A stretch of DNA of 64,000 nt from NCBI RefSeq assembly GCF_029853695.1, contig NZ_CP122537.1, forward strand, positions 3,245,501 to 3,309,500, written 5' to 3'. The translations under genes were made by a program, and so were the position numbers. This DNA comes from Jannaschia sp. GRR-S6-38 (lineage in GTDB: Bacteria > Pseudomonadota > Alphaproteobacteria > Rhodobacterales > Rhodobacteraceae). The notes below the pieces were generated by a model. That model ran no database searches and was not told the DNA's origin. It saw only the letters and a list, made by a program, of their open reading frames with translations. Within the stretch, counting starts at the first letter, position 1, and each line of letters starts with the position of its first letter. Positions 1 to 7,944 of the stretch are shown piece after piece.

Positions 1-2
1 TA

Positions 3-455
3 CGCAGAGACAAGAAGTTCAAGGATTGCGGGGTCCTGAATTTCTTGGTCCAACGCTACGAGCAACTGCGAAGACGGTTTGATCCCGCCGATCACGGTTG
101 GCGCGTCAAGCCAGCCAAGTTCCTTGATTGGGTCGACCATTTTGAGATCGAGGTTCACGGAGATTTCGTGGATCACCTGCGGAGGTATCACGGGCGAGAC
201 AAGGCGGTGACCGCGCGAGAAGCGAATAAGCCCTCATCCGATCGCCGCGAGGTTGATTCTATAGCCAAATTGTTCACCGCAATGGCTATCGAATACTACG
301 GCTATGATCCAACGGCCGCGAGGAGCCCCATCCCGCGTGAGATCACGGACATGGCTGCAAATCTGGGTCTGTCCATCTCGGATGAAACGGTGCGGAAATA
401 TCTCCGTATCGGCGCCAAAGCGATCCCGGACGACTGGAAGCCAAATGGAGACTAA
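3..455 (+). CDS. Hypothetical protein, 5' end outside the window
   Basis: This reading frame has no stop from the window edge to the TAG/TAA-type stop at 453-455, so the gene probably begins upstream; a TTG at 45 is the first internal start-like codon and would give 136 residues. The visible protein is hydrophilic. Its C-terminal half (residues about 70-130 counted from the TTG) looks mostly helical and ends in a segment that could be a helix-turn-helix (ISDETVRKYLRIGAKAI). I do not recognise the family. It lies at the left end of the recombinase module and points the same way, so it may belong to the mobile element. Function unknown. Confidence 0.55.
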   Translation, partial: RRDKKFKDCGVLNFLVQRYEQLRRRFDPADHGWRVKPAKFLDWVDHFEIEVHGDFVDHLRRYHGRDKAVTAREANKPSSDRREVDSIAKLFTAMAIEYYGYDPTAARSPIPREITDMAANLGLSISDETVRKYLRIGAKAIPDDWKPNGD

Positions 456-597
456 TTGGAATGCGAACAGGCTGGCTGCAAGTAGCTGAAATATAGAACT
501 TCTCCCCTAATCGGGGAGGGCCGTTTCCACTCCGCGTACGGGAAGCTCCGCCTCTGGCATCAATCCGCCACCATTCGCAGCCAGAGGGGCGAAAACA

Positions 598-822
598 GTG
601 TCGAGCAGCGACCGGAACAGCAATGGCGAAACCAGGCGCGCGATGATGCTGCGCGAACGGGACCTCGCCGAGCGCTGGGCAGTGTCACAGCGCACCCTGC
701 AGCGTTGGCGCGCCGAAGGATATGGACCTGCGTGGATCAATATCGGCGGATCTATTCGATATAAGCTTGCGACCGTCGAAGCATTCGAAGGGCAGATGCA
801 GTCTGGGCGGGATGGAGCATGA
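598..822 (+). CDS. Small helix-turn-helix (excisionase/MerR-like) protein
   Basis: A 74-residue DNA-binding protein. The core from about residue 17 reads as a DNA-binding helix-turn-helix (DLAERWAVSQRTLQRWR) followed by a wing-like segment (GPAWINIGGSIRYKLATVEAF), the pattern of AlpA/excisionase-type proteins that steer recombinases or control element genes. The GTG start at 598 has a purine-rich AGAGGGG 8 bases upstream; an ATG at 643 is the alternative and would leave only the HTH core. Its stop overlaps the next start (ATGA at 819-822), so it is translationally coupled to the genes leading to the serine recombinase. A directionality factor or regulator role is inferred from context. Confidence 0.7.
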   Translation: MSSSDRNSNGETRRAMMLRERDLAERWAVSQRTLQRWRAEGYGPAWINIGGSIRYKLATVEAFEGQMQSGRDGA

Positions 823-1013
823 ATCCGTTGGCGCCCCATTACCTGACCCCGCTCGAACGCCGGGCCGAACTCTGCCGGCTCCTCGCCCTCGGCCTGATCC
901 GTCTCCGGATGCGCACAGAAGCGGGTGAAGAGGCGTTGGGCGGAGACGTTCCGCTACACTCTCCGGCCGACCGGAGCGGTCATGCAACTCCAACTCACGG
1001 GAGACTTGCATGA
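819..1013 (+). CDS. Small hypothetical protein of the recombinase module
   Basis: A 64-residue ORF locked between its neighbours by 4-bp overlaps on both sides (ATGA with the HTH gene, and its stop region overlapping the DUF2924 start at 1010). The first 35 residues (LTPLERRAELCRLLALGLIRLRMR) form a likely amphipathic helix; the remainder is unremarkable. I recognise no domain. Small ORFs of this kind often precede DUF2924 and large serine recombinases in alphaproteobacterial elements, and the strict coupling is the main reason to call it real. Confidence 0.55.
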   Translation: MNPLAPHYLTPLERRAELCRLLALGLIRLRMRTEAGEEALGGDVPLHSPADRSGHATPTHGRLA

Positions 1014-1468
1014 CGACCCATGATGCCATTCCCGCGCGCCTGGCCGCGCTGAAGACTGCGACGACGCTGGAGCTGAAGGCGCAGTGGCGCGACCTGTTCG
1101 ACAGCGAGCCGCCGCCGTTCAACCGCCGCTACCTGGAGAGCCGGCTGGCCTACCGCATCCAGGAACTGGCCTATGGCGGGCTGAAGCCCGAGACGATCCG
1201 GCGGCTTGAGCGGCTGGGGGAGGAACTGGACGGCGGCGACCGCAAGAAGAGCCGCGTTCGCGCCGATCAGGGCCGCCCGATCATCGGTACGCGGCTGATC
1301 CGGGAGTGGCAGGGCGTTGAGCATGTCGTGACCGTCACCGCCGACGGCTTCGAATGGCAGGGGCGGCCCTACAAGTCGCTGTCGGCCATCGCGCGCGCGA
1401 TCACCGGCACGCGCTGGAACGGCTGGGTGTTCTTCGGACTCCGGAACCACCGGAGGAGGCCGCGGTGA
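1010..1468 (+). CDS. DUF2924 family protein
   Basis: A 152-residue protein whose sequence matches the DUF2924 pattern. It has an N-terminal helix with the run FNRRYLESRLAYRIQELAYG at about residues 38-57, a linker, and a C-terminal beta-rich part containing GRPIIGTRLIREWQG and [19 protein letters not shown]. The C-terminal half resembles the RAMA-like module common in mobile-element proteins. Biochemical function is unknown; the family is typically encoded directly upstream of a large serine recombinase, as here. The start ATG overlaps the previous stop, and the stop TGA (1466-1468) overlaps the GTG start of the recombinase. Confidence 0.8.
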   Translation: MTTHDAIPARLAALKTATTLELKAQWRDLFDSEPPPFNRRYLESRLAYRIQELAYGGLKPETIRRLERLGEELDGGDRKKSRVRADQGRPIIGTRLIREWQGVEHVVTVTADGFEWQGRPYKSLSAIARAITGTRWNGWVFFGLRNHRRRPR

Positions 1469-2787
1469 GCGACCAGACTGTCCCCAAGGTATTCCCTAAG
1501 CGTCGCTGTGCGGTATACACGCGCAAGTCATCCGAGGAAGGGCTGGACCAGGAATTCAACAGCCTCCAGGCCCAGCGCGAGGCCTGTGAGTCCTACATCG
1601 CCAGCCAGCGCTCCGAAGGCTGGGTGCTCGTCCGCGATCAGTATGACGACGGGGGCATCTCCGGCGGCACGCTGGAGCGGCCGGGCCTGCAGCGGCTGCT
1701 GGAGGACATCGAGGACGGGCTGGTCGACGTGGTGGTGGTCTACAAGATCGACCGCCTCAGCCGCTCGCTGGCGGATTTTGCCAAGCTGGTCGAAGTGTTC
1801 GACCGCAACGGCGTGACCTTCGTCTCGGTGACGCAGAGCTTCAATACCACGACGTCGATGGGCCGGCTGACGCTGAACATCCTGCTGTCCTTCGCCCAGT
1901 TCGAGCGGGAGGTGACGGCCGAGCGCATCCGCGACAAGGTCGCCGCCAGCCGCAAGAAAGGCATGTGGATGGGAGGGGTGCCGCCCTACGGCTACCGCGT
2001 CGAGAACCGGAAGCTGGTCATCGACGACGAAAGCGCCGCGCATGTGCGCTGGATCTTCGCCCGCTTCCTCGAGATTGGCTCGGGCACGGAACTGGCGCGG
2101 GAATTGGCGAAGCGGGGCATCCGCACGCCGCGCGGCAACCGGATCGACAAGAAGTACCTCTACCGGATGCTGAACAACCGCGCCTATGTCGGCGAGGCGG
2201 TCCACAAGGGCGAGAGCTACCCTGGCGAGCACGACGCGATCATCGACCGCGAGACGTGGGACCGCGTCCACGTCATCCTCCAGGAAAGCCCGCGGAAACG
2301 CGCTGCCCGCACCCGCGCAGAGACGCCCGCGCTGCTGAAGGGGCTGCTGTTCGGCCTCGATGGCACGGCTTTCTCGCCGACGCATACCCGCAAGGGCGAC
2401 CGGCTCTACCGCTACTACGTCAGCCAGACGGTGCTGAAGCATGGCGCCGGATCTTGCCCGGTCGGCCGCGTGCCTGCGGGGGAGATCGAGGCGGCCGTCA
2501 TCGATCAGCTTCGCGCCGTGTTTCGCCAGCCGGAGATCGTCGCGGGCACGTGGAAGGCTGCGCGCGCCCACGCCGACGACATCACCGAATCCGACGCCCG
2601 CGCGGCCCTGCAGCAGCTCGACCCACTGTGGGATGAACTGTTTCCCGCTGAGCAGGCCCGCATCGTGGCGCTGCTGATCGAGCGCGTGGACATTGGCACG
2701 GTCGGGCTGAACGTCCGGCTGCGCGTGGATGGCCTGAGCGGCCTCGCGCGAGAGATGCTGGCCGGCGGCATAGAGGCGGCCGCATGA
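1465..2787 (+). CDS. Large serine recombinase
   Basis: Site-specific recombinase of about 440 residues, expected to cut and rejoin DNA at the element's attachment sites. Residues 14-155 form a resolvase-type catalytic domain, with the nucleophile Ser in YTRKS (about residue 22) and the downstream YKIDRLSRS and FAQFEREVTAERI motifs. This is followed by the Recombinase domain (GGVPPYGYR, then the TELARELAKRGIRTPRG segment). The zinc-ribbon position (GLLFGLDGTAF) lacks the usual CxxC pairs. I chose GTG 1465 because it overlaps the upstream stop and has GGAGGAGG 7-14 bases before it; the frame is open further upstream only inside DUF2924. It overlaps the next gene by 4 bp. Confidence 0.9.
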   Translation: MSDQTVPKVFPKRRCAVYTRKSSEEGLDQEFNSLQAQREACESYIASQRSEGWVLVRDQYDDGGISGGTLERPGLQRLLEDIEDGLVDVVVVYKIDRLSRSLADFAKLVEVFDRNGVTFVSVTQSFNTTTSMGRLTLNILLSFAQFEREVTAERIRDKVAASRKKGMWMGGVPPYGYRVENRKLVIDDESAAHVRWIFARFLEIGSGTELARELAKRGIRTPRGNRIDKKYLYRMLNNRAYVGEAVHKGESYPGEHDAIIDRETWDRVHVILQESPRKRAARTRAETPALLKGLLFGLDGTAFSPTHTRKGDRLYRYYVSQTVLKHGAGSCPVGRVPAGEIEAAVIDQLRAVFRQPEIVAGTWKAARAHADDITESDARAALQQLDPLWDELFPAEQARIVALLIERVDIGTVGLNVRLRVDGLSGLAREMLAGGIEAAA

Positions 2788-3191
2788 CCCGCGGGGCTCC
2801 GACCCCGGAGACGGTCACGCTCCACGTCCCATTCAGGATCGCGAAGCGTGGCGGGCGGAAGGAGATGCAGATGCCGGAAGGCGCCACGCAACCGCGACGG
2901 ACCGACAACACGCTGATCAAGGCGCTGGCGCGCGCCTTCCGCTGGAAGCGGATGCTGGAGTCGGGCGAGTTTGCCACCATCGCTGGACTCGCCAAGCGCG
3001 AGGGGATCGCACCCTCCTACATGACCCGCGTCCTGCGGCTAACGCTGCTCGCGCCCGACATCATCGAAGCGATCCTGGACGGGAAGCAGGGGCCGGAGGT
3101 GACGCTCGCGCAGAAGCTGGAGCCGTTTCCGGTGGAATGGGCGCACCAACAAGACCGCAGCGGACAGTTTGGCGGAAGCGGTCGTTGGTGA
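2784..3191 (+). CDS. Recombinase-associated HTH protein
   Basis: A 135-residue protein coupled to the recombinase by an ATGA overlap. Residues about 40-100 carry a helix-turn-helix (SGEFATIAGLAKREGIAPSYMTRVLRLTLLAPDI) of the type found in small proteins encoded right after serine recombinases in alphaproteobacterial elements. The segment LEPFPVEWAHQ near the end is a recurring signature of that group. The last 15 residues (after EWAHQQ) are glycine-rich and look like out-of-family tail, so the 3' end may be altered. A role as accessory DNA-binding protein is inferred, not shown. Confidence 0.65.
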   Translation: MTRGAPTPETVTLHVPFRIAKRGGRKEMQMPEGATQPRRTDNTLIKALARAFRWKRMLESGEFATIAGLAKREGIAPSYMTRVLRLTLLAPDIIEAILDGKQGPEVTLAQKLEPFPVEWAHQQDRSGQFGGSGRW

Positions 3192-3261
3192 CTGTGCAGC
3201 GACCAGCAGATTCGAGCCCACTCGGCTCCGTCGGTCTGATCAATCGCCGGGGACCGTCCTA

Positions 3262-4296
3262 TCAGACGATATGGCCGTACCGACGCCCGCTTGCCATAGA
3301 ACGTACCCCGGCCAACCGATCAGCAAACGCCTTCTCGAAGTCGTCGGCTTCCAGTGCGCGCATTTCAAATCCGTCGCCAGATCGCCAGAAAACAATTACT
3401 TTCCCATCATACAAGTCAAAACCGTGCGTTTCCGGAATTGGAAGAGTAATCTTCTCCATCAGATTATTCCCGAGTCGCAAGTTTCTGGATACGCTATCAC
3501 CCGTTGGCGGGCGGAATGAAATTTCTCCAATGACAGAGTTGCGTGGGAGATTTGGCGGCACATCAAACCCAAAGTATTTGCTCATCCCCCTTGGGAGATC
3601 AATTTGGTTTCCGGGCCGGAAATCTCCTCTATTCCTCGTGACATAACCGGCTTCAATCCAGAAAATCCCGTCGAAGTCGGCGAGCTCGACTTCATCATCG
3701 TCTGGTGCATTGGCATCCAGAGAGAATAGGGCGTCCCATTTCTCCTCATACTCTTCAATGAGATCCTCAAGAGGCGTCGCCGCGTCCCACAATTCCTGCG
3801 CAAAGTGATAGGAGCGAAGCATTGTTCTTTCTCGCTCCAAAGGAGATGAAGCTTGAAGTGCAACGCCTGCCTCTACATTTTTCCGAAGCCCGCTCGCGGA
3901 AAAATTTCCCGACCCAGCAACAACGCCATATCGATCTGTCGAATCATTATTTAAAAACGCAGCCTTTGCGTGGAAGTCGCGCCTGGGAATAAATCCTGGC
4001 TGATGCAGCAGCCATTCGCCATCATGAATGCGAACCGCGGCGCTATTTTGTTCAGCGATAAATCGCAGGGCCGCTGGCTGTGTTCTGCCATAGTCGATGC
4101 CGAAAATCCATTTACTCGGAGTGATACCCCAAAACTCTGCCCCAAGCTCAAGATCAAAGGCTGCTGCACCTGACTGGGTAGCATATGCATACGCCCCGAG
4201 AAATGCCTCGGATTGAGCCCAATTATTGACGCGCTTGATCTCTGACAGGGTTGTGTCGCTGCCGTGACTTCCATGAAAAAACGAGGACAACTTCAT
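3262..4296 (-). CDS. PLD-family nuclease with possible C-terminal DNA-binding domain
   Basis: A 344-residue protein with a single HKD-type active site: H109-x-K111, then GSGN at about 128-131 followed by FSASGL. One HKD copy per chain implies a dimeric active site, as in Nuc and BfiI. Residues about 190-344 form a separate beta-rich region (PGNQIDLPRGMSKYFGF, then GEISFRPPTGDS) that could be a B3-like DNA-recognition domain, as in BfiI/NgoFVII-type restriction enzymes; this second part is inference. It is the last gene of the minus-strand island operon, and its ATG overlaps the stop of the GIY-YIG gene. Codon use is visibly less GC-rich than in the rest of the operon. Probable role: DNA cleavage in a restriction-type defence system. 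Confidence 0.7.
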   Translation of the reverse strand: MKLSSFFHGSHGSDTTLSEIKRVNNWAQSEAFLGAYAYATQSGAAAFDLELGAEFWGITPSKWIFGIDYGRTQPAALRFIAEQNSAAVRIHDGEWLLHQPGFIPRRDFHAKAAFLNNDSTDRYGVVAGSGNFSASGLRKNVEAGVALQASSPLERERTMLRSYHFAQELWDAATPLEDLIEEYEEKWDALFSLDANAPDDDEVELADFDGIFWIEAGYVTRNRGDFRPGNQIDLPRGMSKYFGFDVPPNLPRNSVIGEISFRPPTGDSVSRNLRLGNNLMEKITLPIPETHGFDLYDGKVIVFWRSGDGFEMRALEADDFEKAFADRLAGVRSMASGRRYGHIV

Positions 4297-5489
4297 GCTT
4301 TCACCACCGGCTCCAGTGCCGCCGACCCAAGATTATAGCGATATGTGGCAATAGTCCCGTCCTTGATCCGCTCGACGGCATCATCAATCACAGATCGCGG
4401 CACCAGGAACCATTCACGCGGCACAACGGGATTGCCGAAGCGGTCCTTGATCTCGATATCGAGCCGCGCCGGATCAAAGATGCGATGGATCAGGTTCTCA
4501 AGTTTGGTCCGATTGATGTTGAAAAGTTCGTAGGTCGCAACGATCTCGACATCGGCCAGCAGGAACGTCGCGTCGAGCCTCGCGTTAGCGATGCGCCGCT
4601 CGACCTTGCCACTCGTCACACCGATCTTGTGCAGCACTTGGCGGTTGTCCCTGACCGCCGGAAGATCGGACTTGCTTCGAAGGACGTAGATAGTACCGCT
4701 CGCCTCGTCGCCGTCGATCCTCTCATCCGAAAATAACGGCCCGGCACTGGGCTCGATGATCCTACGGCCTGTCTCGTCCTGCTGGAGCGCCTTTTGCAGC
4801 GAGCGCATGAGCATGTTGCTTTCGGTGCCGTTGTCGAAGATCACCCGCAGGCGCGCATCGATGTTGCCGTGTTCGTTGGCAAAAGGCTCTTCCATGTCGG
4901 CGACATAGGCCTTCTGCCCCCCAAGAATGTAGAAGCGGCCAGACTGGATTTCCGACTTTCGCTCGAAGCGCCGCGTCTCGCGCATGCCGTTATCGAGCTC
5001 TTTCTGGACCTGTTCGAAGAGCGGCTTGAACCGGTCGAAGTCTTCGCAGCGCTTGCGGCTGGCGATCTCTTCCGACGCTTTCTTCTCGGCACTGGAACGG
5101 ACGTGACGAAGTTCGGCGATGTCGGGCTTGTCTGCCTCGACGCCCAGCTCCGCGAGCAGAGCATCGTCATCCATGTCTTCGTCAGCCGCCGGAGCAGCCA
5201 ACTCGCTGCCAGCGATCAGGCCCTGATGATCAAGCGGCTCAAGCAGCGTGCGGCACTCTTCGAGCGCGCGTAGACGATCAAGCCGCACGGCATAGAGGCG
5301 TTCGAAGATGTCCTTGTCCTCGCCGTGTTTCGGGGCGTGCCCGTGCTCGTCGACAAACCGCTGAATCTCCTCGAAACCTGCTATGATGCGCTCTTCGCGC
5401 GGCGTGCGCGCGGCGGCCTTCTTTGCCGTGACCTCGACCCCGAGCTCGGCAAGCAGTGCGTCGTCTTCGTCGGTGAACTGTTTAGCCAT
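4293..5489 (-). CDS. GIY-YIG nuclease family protein
   Basis: A 398-residue protein with a C-terminal GIY-YIG/T5orf172-like domain. GTIYVLR lies at about 265-271, HKIGVTSGKVERRI (the YIG counterpart plus the conserved Arg) at about 288-300, and KLENLIHRIFDP with the probable metal-binding Glu at about 329-340. The N-terminal 260 residues are charged and helical. They contain the motif DDALLAELGVE twice, at about residues 9-19 and 108-118. The domain predicts a nuclease, and the operon position between helicase and PLD protein suggests a restriction or DNA-processing subunit. It starts inside the helicase stop (8-bp overlap) and ends overlapping the PLD gene start. Confidence 0.8.
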   Translation of the reverse strand: MAKQFTDEDDALLAELGVEVTAKKAAARTPREERIIAGFEEIQRFVDEHGHAPKHGEDKDIFERLYAVRLDRLRALEECRTLLEPLDHQGLIAGSELAAPAADEDMDDDALLAELGVEADKPDIAELRHVRSSAEKKASEEIASRKRCEDFDRFKPLFEQVQKELDNGMRETRRFERKSEIQSGRFYILGGQKAYVADMEEPFANEHGNIDARLRVIFDNGTESNMLMRSLQKALQQDETGRRIIEPSAGPLFSDERIDGDEASGTIYVLRSKSDLPAVRDNRQVLHKIGVTSGKVERRIANARLDATFLLADVEIVATYELFNINRTKLENLIHRIFDPARLDIEIKDRFGNPVVPREWFLVPRSVIDDAVERIKDGTIATYRYNLGSAALEPVVKA

Positions 5490-7528
5490 TTGCCGCCTCC
5501 GCCTTTATGCGGGCGAGAAAGGCAACGCCCTCGGCCATCCGCCTTTCCCAGGCATCCGGCGAGGTGATCGACGGCAGGCGCCCGCGCTCCTCCTTGAACT
5601 TCAATGCGCGCTTGGCAAGGTCGCGCGCCTCTTCCGGGGTCAGTTGCACCTTCTTCGCGGCGATGACGGCTGCCACCTGCTTGAGGCTTTCTTCGCTCAT
5701 CGTCTTGGCGAGGATGGCGTAGGCCTCGCTGAACGGATTGATGCGGTCGATCAGGTCGATATCAAGCTCGCGGACGTCCATCGCAAACTTGCGTACACCG
5801 TCGATCAGGGCGGTATTCGCGCTCTTCTCTTCCTCGGCGATTTGCAGGGCGTGTTCCTTCGCTTTCTGCGTCAGGTTCAGCGCGGCGATGGCGTGTTGGC
5901 GCACTGTCTCCTGATCTTCGTCGTCGAGTTCGGGGTACTTGTCCTTGATGATCTTACCCATGCGGACCTGGGTCAGCTCCTCGGGTACGAGTTCCTCGTC
6001 GAAGAGCCCGCGCTCGATAGTCGGCTTGTTCTGCACGAAGGCGGCGATGACCTCGTTCAGGTCCTCCTGACAGATCTCGTTCGGCTTCCTTGCTCTTCGG
6101 CTCGGCGAGTCCCTTGATCTCGATCTGGAACTGGCCGCTGTCTTCGTTGAAGCCGATATTGCATTGGTCGGGATCGTAACCGCCCACGCCGTAGTCGAAG
6201 CCCTCGACCGGCCCGCTGTCCGGCTTCTTGGGTGAGAAATTGAAGCGCGGCGCTAACACCTGCTCCATAAGCAGGCTGGCGGCAATCGCCTTGAGCGTAT
6301 CGTTGACCGCCTCGGTCACGGCCTCCTCGGAGGCGTCCGGTTCTGCGATCAGGTTGGTGAAACGCGCGAGGGTCTTGCCGGGCGCGTCCCGCGTGGCCCG
6401 CCCGATGATCTGCACGATCTCGGTCAGGCTGGCGCGATAGCCGACCGTCAGCGCGTGCTCGCACCACACCCAGTCAAAGCCCTCCTTCGCCATGCCGAGC
6501 GCGATGATGATGTCGACATGGTCGCGGTTATCTTTCTGGGCGGGGTCCTTGAGCGCCGCCGACACCCTGTCCCGCTTTGACGGATCGTCATCGACCAGAT
6601 CGGCTATCCGGAGCACGCGCCCGTCCGCTATCTTCACCAACTGGAAGCCAGTCGCGGGATCGGAGCCCTGCCAGTCGCCCAGTTCGTCGATGATATGCTC
6701 GACCTCGCGGTGCTTGTCCCTCGTGCTCTCCCGCGAATTGACGCTCGGAATGTGGATGATCGTCTTCTCGACGGGATCGAGGACCTTGAGGATGTCGTCC
6801 GCGTACGGTCCCGAGTAGAAGAAGTAGCCGATATCGAGCTGTTTCAGGTATTTGTAGCCATTGAGCTGCTCGTAGTAGGTGTAGGTGACCGTCTCGAACC
6901 TGGCTTCGTCATGCGGCATCAGGACCGGCTCGGCATCACCGCGGAAATACGATCCGGTCATCGCCACGACGTGCACCTTGTTGCGGGTGATCAACGCGGC
7001 GAGGTGCGCGCCAAGCTTGTTATCAGGGTTGGCAGAGACATGGTGGAACTCGTCCACCGCGATGAGGCGGTCGTCGAACGCCTCCACCCCGAACTTGTCC
7101 ACCGCGAACCGGAAGGTCGCATGGGTGCAGACCAGAACCTTGTCGTCGCTATCCAGGAAGGTCTTGACGGCGTTGACTTTGCCGCCCTCGCTGCCCGGCG
7201 CATTGCACAGGTTCCAATTGGGCTCGACCGTCCAGTCGGCCCAAAAGCCGAACTTGCTTAGAGGCTCATCGTGAAAGCTCGACCCGATAGATTTCTCGGG
7301 CACGACGATGATAGCCTGCTTCAAGCCCTGGTTCGCCAGCTTGTCGAGCGCGACAAACATCAACGCGCGGCTCTTGCCCGATGCGGGCGGGGACTTGATC
7401 AGGAGATACTGCTCGCCCCGCTTCTCATAGGCGCGCTCCTGCATCGGACGCATGCCCAGCTCGTTCGACTTCGTCGAACTGCCGTTGCGAGCATAGGTAA
7501 CAGAAACAGAGGGAACACCTTTGGTCAT
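5482..7528 (-). pseudogene. Superfamily 2 DEAD/DEAH-type helicase, frameshifted
   Basis: Two overlapping reading frames together make one helicase of about 680 residues. The 5' part (7528 down to about 6085) carries a Walker A (PPASGKS, about residues 47-53), a DEFH box (about 159-162), a motif III-like MTGSY and motif VI (QIIGRATR). After IKGLAEPKSKEA the sensible protein continues in another frame (NEICQEDLNEVIAAF and on to the stop at 5482), so one extra base lies near 6081-6086. The site is not a homopolymer, which argues against programmed slippage; a real mutation or a sequencing error are both possible. If real, the helicase ends in an unrelated tail about 25 residues after the break, with all motor motifs retained. 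It is coupled to both flanking genes. Confidence 0.75.
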
Positions 7529-7530
7529 CG

Positions 7531-7944
7531 CTAAATCATATACTCTTCCAAGAAATTGATCGCCCAGGAAGGCGGGGATGGCCAGCTTCGCAGCCCGTTT
7601 TCATGCCAGGTCACGCTGGCATCTCCAATGAGGTTATTGGTCTCCAGATGGCCGACAAGCTTATCATGATCGTAGACATACACGGCATCGCCGAGAATGA
7701 AGGCTATGTGGATGCCCTTCCCACGGTACTTGCGGTCAATCACCAAGCGCCCCTTGAGCTGCACCCTTAAGAAGGTCTCGCCGTCAATGTGACAGGCGAT
7801 AAAGTCCGCGCCCTGCCAATCATCTGTCAGCCGCAGGCAATTGAAGCCGTAGTCAGCCATCCTCGCCGCAACCTTGTGGAAGTTGTAGTTTTCCTTCTGC
7901 CGCGAATTGAGATCGGTATAGGGGATCGGCTCAAACTGGCTCAT
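7531..7944 (-). CDS. Small PD-(D/E)XK-like protein
   Basis: A 137-residue protein with the spacing of a restriction-like nuclease core: an N-terminal helix with QKENYNFHKVAARMADYGF, then D47 in WQGADFIA, a beta hairpin, and Q62-L-K64 in LRVQLKGRL, i.e. D-(14)-QxK. This resembles the small PD-(D/E)XK/DUF4365-type proteins. It could be the cleaving subunit of the neighbouring methyltransferase/helicase pair, or a structural relative without activity. The ATG overlaps the methyltransferase stop (ATGA) and only 2 bases separate it from the helicase start, so it is a firm member of the operon. Confidence 0.65.
   Translation of the reverse strand: MSQFEPIPYTDLNSRQKENYNFHKVAARMADYGFNCLRLTDDWQGADFIACHIDGETFLRVQLKGRLVIDRKYRGKGIHIAFILGDAVYVYDHDKLVGHLETNNLIGDASVTWHENGLRSWPSPPSWAINFLEEYMI

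Noticed and set aside
3200..3245. A tRNA T-loop-like stretch (ATTCGAGCCC) that might be an att copy of a tRNA end
   Set aside because: The flanks do not form a T stem or acceptor and do not match the tRNA-Ser(GGA) 3' end.
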